A stretch of DNA of 64,000 nt from Oidiodendron maius Zn (Eukaryota > Ascomycota > Leotiomycetes > Myxotrichaceae), in the NCBI GenBank assembly GCA_000827325.1, contig KN832874.1:324044-388043 (forward strand). Reading direction: 5' to 3'. Below the pieces are notes generated by a model. The model ran no database searches, was not told where the DNA came from, and saw only the letters and a list, made by a program, of their open reading frames with translations. Below, piece by piece: positions 44,853-54,719 of this stretch. The translations under genes were made by a program, and so were the position numbers. Every line of letters begins with the position of its first letter. Positions within the stretch are counted from its first letter, which is position 1.

Positions 44853-45887
44853 ATGGCTCATTCACATTCCCACGACGGCGAACACACGCACTCACATGAC
44901 CACGCTTTTACCGCGGCGGATCATGGGCATACTCATGAGATCCTAGACGGGCCCGGCAGTTATATGGGACGAGAGATGCCTATTATCGAAGGGAGAAACT
45001 GGGCCGAGAGAGCATTCACTGTGGGAATTGGAGGGTGAGCTATTACTTCTACATTTTGAACAAATTCTTGATATTTAAGCATTCCTCGTGTTGTGGATGT
45101 CTTTGCCGCACATTACGCAGTAGCCAGATGCTCGTAACTGCGTCGAAGAAGCTAGACACCGATTTATCTTTAGCTAGATTGGTTTCCAATCGTTTAAAAT
45201 CTTTAGCGCTACTTGATTGGAGGATAACATTCTTATTGACGATTTACTAGACCCGTCGGATCTGGGAAAACAGCTCTAATGCTAGCACTCTGCCTCGCTC
45301 TCCGCGAGAAGTACTCCATCGCAGCAGTAACAAATGACATCTTCACGCGAGAAGATGCAGAATTTCTTACTAGGCATAAAGCACTCCCAGCATGCCGTAT
45401 CCGGGCCATCGAAACCGGGGGCTGTCCTCATGCCGCTGTTCGAGAAGATATCTCCGCGAACCTGGCATCGCTGGAAGATCTCCACCACGAGTTCAATACG
45501 GACCTACTCCTGATTGAGTCGGGAGGAGATAACCTCGCCGCGAATTATTCACGAGAACTAGCTGATTTTATCATTTACGTGATTGACGTGAGTGGTGGGG
45601 ATAAAATCCCGAGAAAAGGCGGGCCCGGAATTACGCAAAGTGACCTGTTGGTTGTAAACAAGACGGATTTAGCAGAGGCAGTTGGAGCAGATCTCGGCGT
45701 GATGGACCGAGACGCAAGAAAGATGCGTGAAGGCGGCCCGACGGTATTTGCGCAAGTGAAGAAAGGCGTGCAAGTAGACAATATTGTTGACTTGATCATA
45801 AGTGCCTGGAAGGGAAGTGGAGCAGAAGCTGTTAGCAAGGAGCGCGGGGGACCGAGGATGACGGATGGTCTGGATAGCTTGAAATAG
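44853..45887 (+). CDS. ureG: Urease accessory GTPase UreG
   Basis: SIMIBI-class GTPase that delivers nickel to apo-urease with UreD and UreF in the cytosol. Two exons, 44853-45034 and 45251-45887, join in phase (GG + A completes Gly-Pro) and give 272 residues. The N-terminus is His-rich ([13 protein letters not shown]), as in eukaryotic UreG, and may store nickel. G1 is [11 protein letters not shown], split by the intron. Then come [16 protein letters not shown], the family motif [39 protein letters not shown], and the G4 motif [14 protein letters not shown]. The length and all motifs indicate a working gene. The 216-nt intron is the longest in the window's modelled genes. No other urease gene is in view. 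Confidence 0.95.
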
Positions 45888-46300
45888 ACAACCTGCATAG
45901 GTAATGGTGGCCATGAGAAGGGCAGCTCGGAGAGTTGATACATCTTAAATATAATGACCACTGAACCGCTGGATACCTGCTAATCATTGCCAGTAACGAG
46001 CTTGTGCCTGACCAAAGCTCATTGGAGCCAGCGCCTGAGAGAGTAGAAATTACACGTACTTACTAGCTAGGTCCCACTATCCTCGAAGCTATTGTGAGTG
46101 ATGTACGACATTACTCTAGATTATATTTGTTCAATTCTTCCGTGTCCCTCGTCTCCTTATTCCTCTTTCCCTCCGCTATTCCATCTGTCCATGTTCTCTC
46201 GACGATCATCCACCAAACCGTTCTCCTAGATTTAACGTCGCACTGTGTTCTTTGAAAATCCTCAAATCGGTCTTCTGATTCAAAATATTTGTTTATCGTC
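45888..46300. other. Intergenic
   Basis: No gene supported; promoter side of the following gene. Confidence 0.4.
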
Positions 46301-49054
46301 ATGGCTTCTGTCACGCCAAAGTACTCCAGGACCGTGAAACGCGACACGCCCGCCTACTTGGATTTCTTGAACAGTCGAACTAAGCTAGTTGAAGAGATCT
46401 GTAGAGATATTGACATTCTCGCTAAACATCCCGATCTCTTAGAGAGCGATAATAACCAATCCAATGATGATCAGCCGTATACACTGGAGGATGAAGCTAG
46501 CTACTCGATGGGCTTCGGTCCCACAGTAGATGGAGAGCAGAGTTTCAACACCGAGATAGGCGACCATCTATCTTTGCCAGAAGACTTTGCAACCCCTTCT
46601 TTATTTGGCAGTCCGTCTATATATGAGAATCGACCCATATCTCGAGATATACCGGCCCAGCAACATGAAAATGGCCGTGAATTCCCGGATTACTTCAATA
46701 CCTCTGTGGCGTACGAGCCGTCGAGCACTCTTTTCCAAAGCACAACCCCCTTAAGATCTCCTAATGGCCGTGGAATTCCCGACCGTTTAAATCATGATGA
46801 ACGGTTTCCACAATATCCACTTCAAAGTCCATCTCCCCTGGAGTGTCCCACTGGTCCAACCGCGCCAGACTTCATCTATCCGCCAAGAATAGCTTGTCTA
46901 GATTCACTCCATCGAACACGTCCTATGGAATATAATAACGATGGAACGCCGGAGTTATACAATAATACTACTGACCTGCACCCATATAACCTTTCACCGA
47001 GCACGGTTCACTGGCGTCCCAATTGCCACGGCATCCCTCGTCAATATCCGTGTAACTCGCCCCAAAGTACAACAAGCGCAGAGAAACCTACTAGTCATGC
47101 AATGCCTGATTTCGCTGGACGTGCCGAGGGGCAGATATTGACTGCTTCTTCAACTTCATCTCTAGAACGATATGTTACAGGTGAAGAGCGTTCTGCCAAT
47201 TACCATTCTTCCAGTCAACTCAATCGACATATCTATGGTGGAGACCTTGAGCCCGCACTCCGCGCAAGCTTCCAGAGCCCGTTCGACGTGAATCACGAAC
47301 CCCCCGTTAATAGCGGTAATAAAAGCAGCAGTGCCAATGCTCATGAATACAACTCGGCTCGCTTTCCATCCTGGAGAAATAGCCGCCCTTTGTCGTTTGG
47401 ATCTTTGAGATCTGCTACTAGTTCTTTAGAGGGAACAACATTAGGCAGGGGCATTTTCCCTTCCACCCTCAAGCGCCCACTAGACTCCCTCCTGCAGCCT
47501 ATATGGCCGCTCGCCCCATCAATGCAGCGATCTGATGAGAACAATCGTCAAAAGCATGTTGGGCACAGCATTCGAGCAGGCCCACCCTTATTTGAGAGCA
47601 ATCCTAGTCATCTCCACTGGACTTCAAGTCCACAGGCGCAACTAGAGCGAGAGGCTGGCAGAGGCAACAAAAATACTGTCCTGGATCCTGAAGAAACAAA
47701 CAAACAGTCTTTTATAATCAATACTGAGGAATATCATGGAGTGTCGCAGGAGTCACACACTATTGAACCAGGGTGCTCATTCAAAAAAAGACCTTGCAGT
47801 GAAAAGACAGTTGGTGGGAGACCTACTCATCAACGAGAGAGACTAAATAACCGCACGAACAGTGAGAGTAGCACGCTCTACGCGCCATGCTGTAAATACA
47901 TGCACTGCCCACAGTCACCAGCCGCCGACACAAATTGTACTGAGTATGGTGATGATGAGATGAACAAATGCACTGAAGAAAACGGAGTTTGGGGGAATGG
48001 TTGTGGAGGAACTGCACCTTGCTGCTCCCCTGATTGTGGAAAATGGAAGATCGAGAGAGCCGAGCAAAAGAGTCTGGATGAGAATAACGCAACATGCCAT
48101 TCGGGAGAAGAATGCTCCCTATCTAAGCTGCAGTCTTACAAAAGGACCTGGGCGGAAACTGGGAGCGAAGACTATAGGGAGGAAAGAACTCCATCGTGTC
48201 AGAATGCCGATATGACATTTCACCGAATTCAGCCTACCAACGATCGGGATGCGTATGACCTATATGCTGAGATGGGTTCCGAAATCTCTAATCCTTCCCA
48301 ACTGTCCACAACGGCAAATGAGGAGGAAGCATACTGGGACGATCGGCAATGTACTCAAGATCCTAGCCTTGGTGCAATTTCTACAACAGTGAGTGCAGAT
48401 AATGGATACCGGATTAGCGATCCAGATCCTGTGCTACTCTCCAGTTCTTGTGCCCCTTACACAGCATCTACAACTGAAGATGACGGATACGGCTGTAGCA
48501 CTCGAAATACTCAGAGTGTTCCTGATCTTTGCACCGTAGGCATAAGAGCGACTCTGGATCATAAATACGAGGACAACGATCAATATATTGAGAGAACTCC
48601 AGATCCCATTTCCCAACGCCAATCACCTGCAACAGCATCTATCGATCATGAATATGGTGACGAGAATGGTGTTCCTAACAGCCTGCCGGACTTGGTATCT
48701 AGCTTATCGAATGAAGAGGATGCCTTGTATGATGTTGAACTCAGCAGTAATAATCCAAGCCATTCTTCAGAGGAGGAGTGGGTTGCTATCAGTAACCAGA
48801 TACTGGGAGAAAATACGGAAATTGAGAGATATTATACATATCACGGTTCCTCATGGGCGGACCTATCACGAGATATACATACGGCTCTTCGGAGAATGGA
48901 ACCTCAGAGAGCTGTAGACGCTGTTCCACTCATAGGACGGATTGCATTAGAGAGGGCCTGGGAATGGGGACATGAGGAACAGCAATTGAGAAATGTTGAG
49001 ACTGTGGAACGCGAAGATAATTGGGTAGATGTTGCAGAGAGGGAATATAGATAG
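46301..49054 (+). CDS. Large disordered hypothetical protein
   Basis: One exon of 917 residues from the ATG at 46301. The first 40 residues are the most ordered-looking part (YLDFLNSRTKLVEEICRDIDIL). Most of the rest is Ser/Pro/Asn/Glu-rich and predicted to be disordered by inspection. Near residues 525-590 there is a Cys-rich stretch (YAPCCKYMHCPQS, then CGGTAPCCSPDCGKW) that could bind metal or be disulfide-bonded. The C-terminal half contains loosely repeated acidic blocks with D-G/H-x-Y and DP motifs. The last 60 residues are helical and charged. No signal peptide, membrane segment or known domain. A frame of this length without stops is unlikely by chance. Confidence 0.7.
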   Translation: MASVTPKYSRTVKRDTPAYLDFLNSRTKLVEEICRDIDILAKHPDLLESDNNQSNDDQPYTLEDEASYSMGFGPTVDGEQSFNTEIGDHLSLPEDFATPSLFGSPSIYENRPISRDIPAQQHENGREFPDYFNTSVAYEPSSTLFQSTTPLRSPNGRGIPDRLNHDERFPQYPLQSPSPLECPTGPTAPDFIYPPRIACLDSLHRTRPMEYNNDGTPELYNNTTDLHPYNLSPSTVHWRPNCHGIPRQYPCNSPQSTTSAEKPTSHAMPDFAGRAEGQILTASSTSSLERYVTGEERSANYHSSSQLNRHIYGGDLEPALRASFQSPFDVNHEPPVNSGNKSSSANAHEYNSARFPSWRNSRPLSFGSLRSATSSLEGTTLGRGIFPSTLKRPLDSLLQPIWPLAPSMQRSDENNRQKHVGHSIRAGPPLFESNPSHLHWTSSPQAQLEREAGRGNKNTVLDPEETNKQSFIINTEEYHGVSQESHTIEPGCSFKKRPCSEKTVGGRPTHQRERLNNRTNSESSTLYAPCCKYMHCPQSPAADTNCTEYGDDEMNKCTEENGVWGNGCGGTAPCCSPDCGKWKIERAEQKSLDENNATCHSGEECSLSKLQSYKRTWAETGSEDYREERTPSCQNADMTFHRIQPTNDRDAYDLYAEMGSEISNPSQLSTTANEEEAYWDDRQCTQDPSLGAISTTVSADNGYRISDPDPVLLSSSCAPYTASTTEDDGYGCSTRNTQSVPDLCTVGIRATLDHKYEDNDQYIERTPDPISQRQSPATASIDHEYGDENGVPNSLPDLVSSLSNEEDALYDVELSSNNPSHSSEEEWVAISNQILGENTEIERYYTYHGSSWADLSRDIHTALRRMEPQRAVDAVPLIGRIALERAWEWGHEEQQLRNVETVEREDNWVDVAEREYR

Positions 49055-49570
49055 GCGATGCATTCCAGGTTTTGTTCGTAAAATTGTTTGTATGATTTGT
49101 CAACTCCCAAAATTTAGAAAACAAATCGGGTGCAGAAAAGGTGTAATTAAATTCAGGTCATAGATTATCCAGGTCGTAATTCAAAATATATATCAAATGG
49201 CCAAGCTAAATGTCTGCATACGACATCACTTTGTGAATGAGAAGGAGAGGACTTCCAGTCCCAGATATCGATTCTGCTAAAGATCTCTAGCCAGTGTCTT
49301 TGAAATGTGAAGTTTGAGATCAAGTCGCGGCCCATGGAAGTTTACCGAGAATTGTAGCCTTATATCCCAGGCTCAAAGGATAGTCACGATATGAAAATAA
49401 TATCCTCCAACACTTCGACAACTTGTCTCCCGTCAATAATAACCACCACATTCTCTATTCTCAGGGAACTTTTTGTGAAGCTCTAAGGAAGACGCTGTTA
49501 GATGCCGTCGATATAGAACCACCGCAATTGGAGCATATCCTACCTCGATCGACTCCCGCCGCCCTTCACG
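49055..49570. other. Intergenic
   Basis: Promoter region of the ribosomal protein gene; no other feature seen. Confidence 0.4.
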
Positions 49571-50233
49571 ATGTCTTTCATCCGACCATCTCCTTCCTTC
49601 CTCCAGAGCCGCACATTCTCCGGTACAGCATGTGCGCTCCGCCAATCACGCTACAAGAAGGTAGTCAAGCCCAGTCCCGTGCCGGACTACCCCTATGGAC
49701 CATCAACGTTCTACAAGCAGTCCAACCTTGGTCTGTACGGGCAACAAAAAATCCGGTACGGTAATATGGTGTCTGAGAAGAACGAGATCAAGACGAGACG
49801 ATACTGGCGGCCGAACGTGCAGAGGAGAAGATTATGGAGTGATAGTCTGGGGTCATTTATAAAAATCCGGGTCACGACGAGGGTGCTCCGGACGATCGAT
49901 AAGTGCGGCGGCCTGGACGAGTACCTGCTGGGCGAGAAGGCGGCGCGGATTAAGGATTTGGGAGTCGGGGGGTGGAAGCTCCGATGGCGAATCATGCAGA
50001 CGGATAAGGTAAAGGAGCGGTTTAAACTGCAGAGAGAAGCAGCTGGGCTACCACCGAAGGAGGAGGCATCCGTAGGCTCAGACGGCCTGCTAATGTCAGA
50101 GGAGCAAGTGGAGGAGCAGATAAGGAGATATGATCAGGAACTAGAGAAGGGGTCTGAAGTGGATATTGAAGATGGAATTGAAGGGGAGTTTATACAGGAG
50201 GAGCTCGACCAACCTGAGAAGAGGACCTTGTAG
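49571..50233 (+). CDS. Mitochondrial large-subunit ribosomal protein bL28m
   Basis: Single exon, 220 residues. The N-terminus (MSFIRPSPSFLQSRTFSGTA) is a basic, Ser-rich mitochondrial targeting signal. The bL28 core follows: LGLYGQQKIRYGNMVSEK, then KTRRYWRPNVQRRRLWSD, IKIRVTTRVLRTIDKCGGLDEYLL. The block N-V-x-R-R-x-L-W and the RTIDKCGGLD step are diagnostic of the L28 family (yeast Mrpl24). A charged C-terminal extension of about 70 residues is usual for fungal mitoribosomal proteins. It sits tail to tail with the glycosyltransferase-like gene. Confidence 0.93.
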   Translation: MSFIRPSPSFLQSRTFSGTACALRQSRYKKVVKPSPVPDYPYGPSTFYKQSNLGLYGQQKIRYGNMVSEKNEIKTRRYWRPNVQRRRLWSDSLGSFIKIRVTTRVLRTIDKCGGLDEYLLGEKAARIKDLGVGGWKLRWRIMQTDKVKERFKLQREAAGLPPKEEASVGSDGLLMSEEQVEEQIRRYDQELEKGSEVDIEDGIEGEFIQEELDQPEKRTL

Positions 50234-50418
50234 ACTACCGCATTGTAAGATCAGCTGTATATTATATATGTACGAGACCCAAATTATTAAACGGGCTGTC
50301 CAACTTCTAAACCATCCATCGTATCGATACCTTACAGCCATGACATTCGTAAATAGCGCATGTATTCCAACAAAATATACACTGCGGGCAAAAGCTCTCG
50401 GGCCGCCGCACAAGATGT

Positions 50419-51684
50419 TCATTCCCAGTCATGCTCCACTTGCCACGCATCCGTCCAGGTCAACCCAGCTCCGGTGAGTTGGCAGTCTCGGTGGCCCCAT
50501 TTCTCGTTATACGACTCTTCTCCACACGCAATCTGCTTCTTCAGGGCAAAATCAAACCCTTGCGCCTCTCGGTAGAAAGGTTCACCTTCCCCGCCAGTCT
50601 GCTTCACCTGCCAAGAATTTCGTTCCCCCTCTTTCCCGCTTAACTTCCTGTCCACCGTCCTATCGATGAGTTCGATCAGCTTGTCGTATCCCTCCTTACC
50701 GCGCTCCTCCTCGGGCAAGTTATTGAGCTCTTCCACTGTCTTTGGTGGGCTGTTAGGATTGATCTTCCGCCTGAAGAGCTGGTTGAGATCGATCGAAGAA
50801 CCGACGTCAAATATCCGCCCTATGTCAGTAGCCGGCATCTTGATGCCTTGCATTTCGAACCGCGAATGCATATCGCAATCTGTCTTATAATAGCTTATAA
50901 ATGTGTCCCAGCCACCGACCTTCATGAAGGCCGACACCTTGTTCAGAGCCAGCCAGTCGTACGCGAAGAAGTGGATGGCCCAGTCTGGTTTTGCGCCATC
51001 CGGTTCGCGCAGATAGTCGGGAGAGCTTGCCTCGCGGAGTTTATCGACGGCGCGCATGTAGAGAGACTTAAATGGTTCGGGCTCGTATTTCTCGTCTGTG
51101 ATTGCGATGATGTCCATGTGGCCCCAAAAATAATGCTCCCAACCATTCTCCATTGAGACAAAAAGGTAGAAGTTCTGCAACTGCGCGAACGTCAAGAGTG
51201 TCGGTGTTGCAATGACGTTTACTCCGAAGACATCTGTTAAACGCGTGATATTTAGGTAGAATGGGTTCTGAAGAGTGAGCTTTGGATTGGGTGGGAAGTT
51301 TGATTTCATAGTGCCAGTATTATCCACGACGTATATATCCTCAGGTGGCCAACCTGCTGTGATGTAGGAAAGGACGCATTGCTGAAGCAGTGGCCAGTTG
51401 CGAGTGAATCCAATGAACAGAGGCGTCTTCTCTGGTACGTGAGTCGATGGAGGTTTGTTCCATGATGGGAGGTTTGGAAGTGAGCTCGCGCCCGCTACGA
51501 GAGGGAAGTTGTCGCTGATGGGTGGTGGGACCTCTACATTGCTCTTGTCCTTGTATCTAGGCCCATGCGGTTTTTCAGGCTCTGGCTCGAGTTTTGGACC
51601 TCCACGAATCCAGAGGAAAAAGAGAAATAGAGAAATCGCAGCGCCGAGAGCAATGACGCTACTCGGAAAGCGTTTGGGACGCAT
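50419..51684 (-). CDS. Type II membrane glycosyltransferase-like protein
   Basis: Single exon of 421 residues from the ATG at 51684; upstream codons in frame begin only with GTG. Residues 8-24 form a signal anchor (SSVIALGAAISLFLFFLWI), followed by a proline-rich stem, so the protein is probably Golgi-lumenal. The catalytic-like part opens with LFIGFTRNWPLLQQCVLSYI, then DIYVVDNTGTM, and WEHYFWGHMDIIAI, whose acidic pair may stand in for the metal-binding DXD. Later blocks are WAIHFFAYDWLALNKVSAF, KTDCDMHSRFEMQG, and the C-terminal WGHRDCQLTGAGLTW. This is a conserved fungal family distantly like GT2/GT-A enzymes. Donor and acceptor are unknown. Confidence 0.72.
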   Translation of the reverse strand: MRPKRFPSSVIALGAAISLFLFFLWIRGGPKLEPEPEKPHGPRYKDKSNVEVPPPISDNFPLVAGASSLPNLPSWNKPPSTHVPEKTPLFIGFTRNWPLLQQCVLSYITAGWPPEDIYVVDNTGTMKSNFPPNPKLTLQNPFYLNITRLTDVFGVNVIATPTLLTFAQLQNFYLFVSMENGWEHYFWGHMDIIAITDEKYEPEPFKSLYMRAVDKLREASSPDYLREPDGAKPDWAIHFFAYDWLALNKVSAFMKVGGWDTFISYYKTDCDMHSRFEMQGIKMPATDIGRIFDVGSSIDLNQLFRRKINPNSPPKTVEELNNLPEEERGKEGYDKLIELIDRTVDRKLSGKEGERNSWQVKQTGGEGEPFYREAQGFDFALKKQIACGEESYNEKWGHRDCQLTGAGLTWTDAWQVEHDWE

Positions 51685-52494
51685 CACGATGGATGCATAG
51701 GAATGCGGCAAAACGGAAAGATCGCGAAGTAGAAAGTGGAAGGTTGCAAAAAAAAAATTTATCCCCCAAAAGCGCACAATATCTCACTTTGAAGGCTAAA
51801 GGGGTGTGCAGTGGCACAGAGCCCCCTATTGAAACCCAGTCGCCGTCATGCCGAGCCTACTTAGGCAGACACGGTAATACGATGACGAATAGAAGGCAAC
51901 CGCGGGAAGCCAACTGTTGACTGGATGCTGGAAGGTGACAGAGGTGGCAGAGGCCAATAGAGCACTGACGGTATTGTACAGAGGCCTAGACTTGATTTGA
52001 TGGGTGAGATCCAAGGATTTTGCCAGAGCTGGAACCCCTATTGGATCACTCGTTTGCATAGCATGGTGAATCCTGGCGGCCATCGACGAGGTAACGTGTG
52101 GTTGTATTCGGCAGCATTCCGTTCACGTAAAGAATGGAGGCTAGCCAATAGCGCCCGTGTGGATACGCGGACAGAATGGCTGCTCAGATACCCAGCGCCT
52201 TAGCATCTCGGGATCTCTTGTATTTCGCAGGGGTACAGTCCTTTGTCTGCGAAAAGAGTACCCGAAAGCGGGAGCTGCACAGCGTCGGCCATCCTAGTCT
52301 TGAATACGGATCCTGTCAACCAGGGGCAAGGGACCGACCCAATGTTCAGATAAATACTGTAATAAGCTGACATGTAGGGCTTAATCTGTTGCAATCCAGG
52401 CGCGCCGGTCTAAAAGCTAAATTATACAGTTGTAATTATATCTTCACGTGACTCTCCTTAAATTACTACCTAGATCCCTCTCCCTACAACGATA
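51685..52494. other. Intergenic
   Basis: No gene supported between the two minus-strand genes. Confidence 0.4.
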
Positions 52495-53832
52495 TCAAAA
52501 GCACAACAAAGGCAGCTTGCTGGCACCTAGATATACCCAGTAGCCAGTCATGTCCTTGTTGCTGTCAGTCACGACACCTGTCACTTGTCCACTCAAAACA
52601 CCGAGGTTCAGGTCGCTGTATAGCATAATCAGCAAGCTCATGAGCATAAAGACTGCTGATGCTGCGCCCTGCACATTTGCGGTCTTGAAGGCTCTCATCA
52701 TATTCCACTCCTTCTTCATCGCCTTCGACACCGCCCTCCATGTCCCAAAGAACACAAGGGAAAACAGCGACAGAAATAAAATCAGAAAAATTAATCCGAT
52801 GGTCCACGGACTCTTTTTGCCAGATCGGACTGCCAAAACAATATTTCCTGTCAAGATGCAAGCCAGAAGAGAGAGGATGATTAGAATAACGATAGTCTGG
52901 CCGACAACTCCCACTTCTGTGCTTGCTTTTGTCGAGTTGGGCTGGGGTTGGCTTGTTGTGCCATTTCGTGTCTCCTCGGGGGGGTTCTCGACTTCAGATA
53001 ACGTTTGAGCAGCTTCTGAGTGGCTAATCTCTGGAGAGGAGGGAGCAGAGCTCACCGAGGATTTCGGTTTGTCCGTTTCATCCTCTACAGGCACATCGGT
53101 GCTCTGGGTATGAGAACTTTCAGCGGGGGCACCTTCATGGTCTTCATCGAGCTTGATCGGATGCCGCGTAGACCCCACCAGCTCTGATTCCGTGCCAATA
53201 GAGTCGAGGCCGGCGCTTCTCGCATCAGTCAACTCGCTGAACTCGATAAGAGGGTCAAATTCACTGTAGGCCGGTAGGTAGTCGACCAGCAGATGCGTCA
53301 GGCCATCCCCCACCTGCACAGCTGCATCCCAGTACCGTCTCCTGTTAGCCGCATCCGATCCGCCAGCCTCCAAATTGGCCTCACTTGTCGCATCGCGCGC
53401 GCCTCCAGTGTCTCCAGCTTCTCCATTGCCAGTAGCAACATTTTCTGTCGTCTTCTTAGCCCCCGGCAGGTACTGGCAAGCAAGACCTATAAAGACGATG
53501 CCAAACACAATCTCCAATAAGATCTTGCCAACTGCGACCAAGATCAACGGCCACATGCCAGACCGTGCGCAATTGACGGTGTTGCGAATGTTGACGATCG
53601 TCGGTAACAAGACCCAGCCCGCACCTATAATCCCTATCATTCTGTAGTTCCTTAACATGCGCTTCGGGTATAGTGGCGTGCGACTCATGGCCAGGCAGGC
53701 CATCATATAGCACGAAACAATGTCGCTGAAGAAGCCAATAAGGCCATACGGAGCCGAGTAGCAGGCGTACGGCTCAGGCGCCATCGATACAGGATGGTCC
53801 CCGGTAGTAACGCGTATTGTTAGACTCGCCAT
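52495..53832 (-). CDS. Uncharacterised multi-pass membrane protein
   Basis: Single exon of 445 residues from the ATG at 53832. The N-terminal half has hydrophobic helices around APYGLIGFFSDIVSCYMMACLAM, MIGIIGAGWVLLPTIVN and ILVAVGKILLEIVFGIVFIGLA. A long polar loop of about 180 residues (Ser/Glu/Thr-rich) follows. Three more helices come at the C-terminus, beginning VVGQTIVILIILSLLACILTG. The layout is that of a fungal plasma-membrane or vacuolar protein with a cytosolic loop. No family is recognised and no transport motif stands out. Confidence 0.72.
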   Translation of the reverse strand: MASLTIRVTTGDHPVSMAPEPYACYSAPYGLIGFFSDIVSCYMMACLAMSRTPLYPKRMLRNYRMIGIIGAGWVLLPTIVNIRNTVNCARSGMWPLILVAVGKILLEIVFGIVFIGLACQYLPGAKKTTENVATGNGEAGDTGGARDATSEANLEAGGSDAANRRRYWDAAVQVGDGLTHLLVDYLPAYSEFDPLIEFSELTDARSAGLDSIGTESELVGSTRHPIKLDEDHEGAPAESSHTQSTDVPVEDETDKPKSSVSSAPSSPEISHSEAAQTLSEVENPPEETRNGTTSQPQPNSTKASTEVGVVGQTIVILIILSLLACILTGNIVLAVRSGKKSPWTIGLIFLILFLSLFSLVFFGTWRAVSKAMKKEWNMMRAFKTANVQGAASAVFMLMSLLIMLYSDLNLGVLSGQVTGVVTDSNKDMTGYWVYLGASKLPLLCF

Positions 53833-54719
53833 ACCGGCATCATAATCAAGCGTGCGTAAAGCTTGATGTGGGACTATGTTAATACTTATTATGATTACGA
53901 TGGCTCGTGATCAGGCAGACTCGTGGAATATGCTTGAAATGCGGCTGAGTATTTAAGCGCAATGCATTTCATTTCGTATTGGAGCCTCGCGGGTGGCCTT
54001 ACGCCCGTGGTATGCAGAATAAGGAGCATATAGAGTTTGGCGTTTTGTGCCGTATTCATGCCGTTCACCAAATTGCAAAGATTTATACTTCCCGAAAGTT
54101 AATGGCCAGGGCAGCTTTATATACAGTTGCACAATTCTACACCATTCTGCATCACATTAGCATCAAATCCAGGAAATGATGCTTTGTAGCTTAGTACTTC
54201 GCACACATAGTATTTAAATTAATAGTCAAGATGGCTAGAATACTTCAACGCCATTTTTACAAGTATGAAAGCCGTCTTATGTATGCCTACGAGAATAAGT
54301 CGCATATGGCCCGACATAAGGGGGTTGAGTTAATCCGTACATATATAGCAAGTTGTCGTGCCTGCCGAATAAAGGAAAATAAAAAGTAAAAATAGCATGA
54401 GAAAAGTAGATTTCCAGAAATGAGATGACTCAGAGACTTGCAATAGATATGGGCGGTTAGAGTGTCAGATCCTTTGGCTCATATGCACTTACCTGGGTAT
54501 ACGGGAGGAGCTATTCCAGTAATAATCTAGATTAATAGTCCCAGGGCAACTTGGCATTAGACTCACCGTGTTCACAATGAGCATTTCAAGCTCACACAAT
54601 TGGACGTCTCTCTTCATACCACATTGTCAGCATTGCGTAATTCTAAATACAACAATGTAAGGAGGCTGCACCTTTTCTGCCCTGCCAAATCATTGCTCGT
54701 TCGCATTTCTAAACTTCAA
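53833..54719. other. Intergenic
   Basis: AT-rich; no gene, repeat or RNA gene recognised. Confidence 0.4.
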
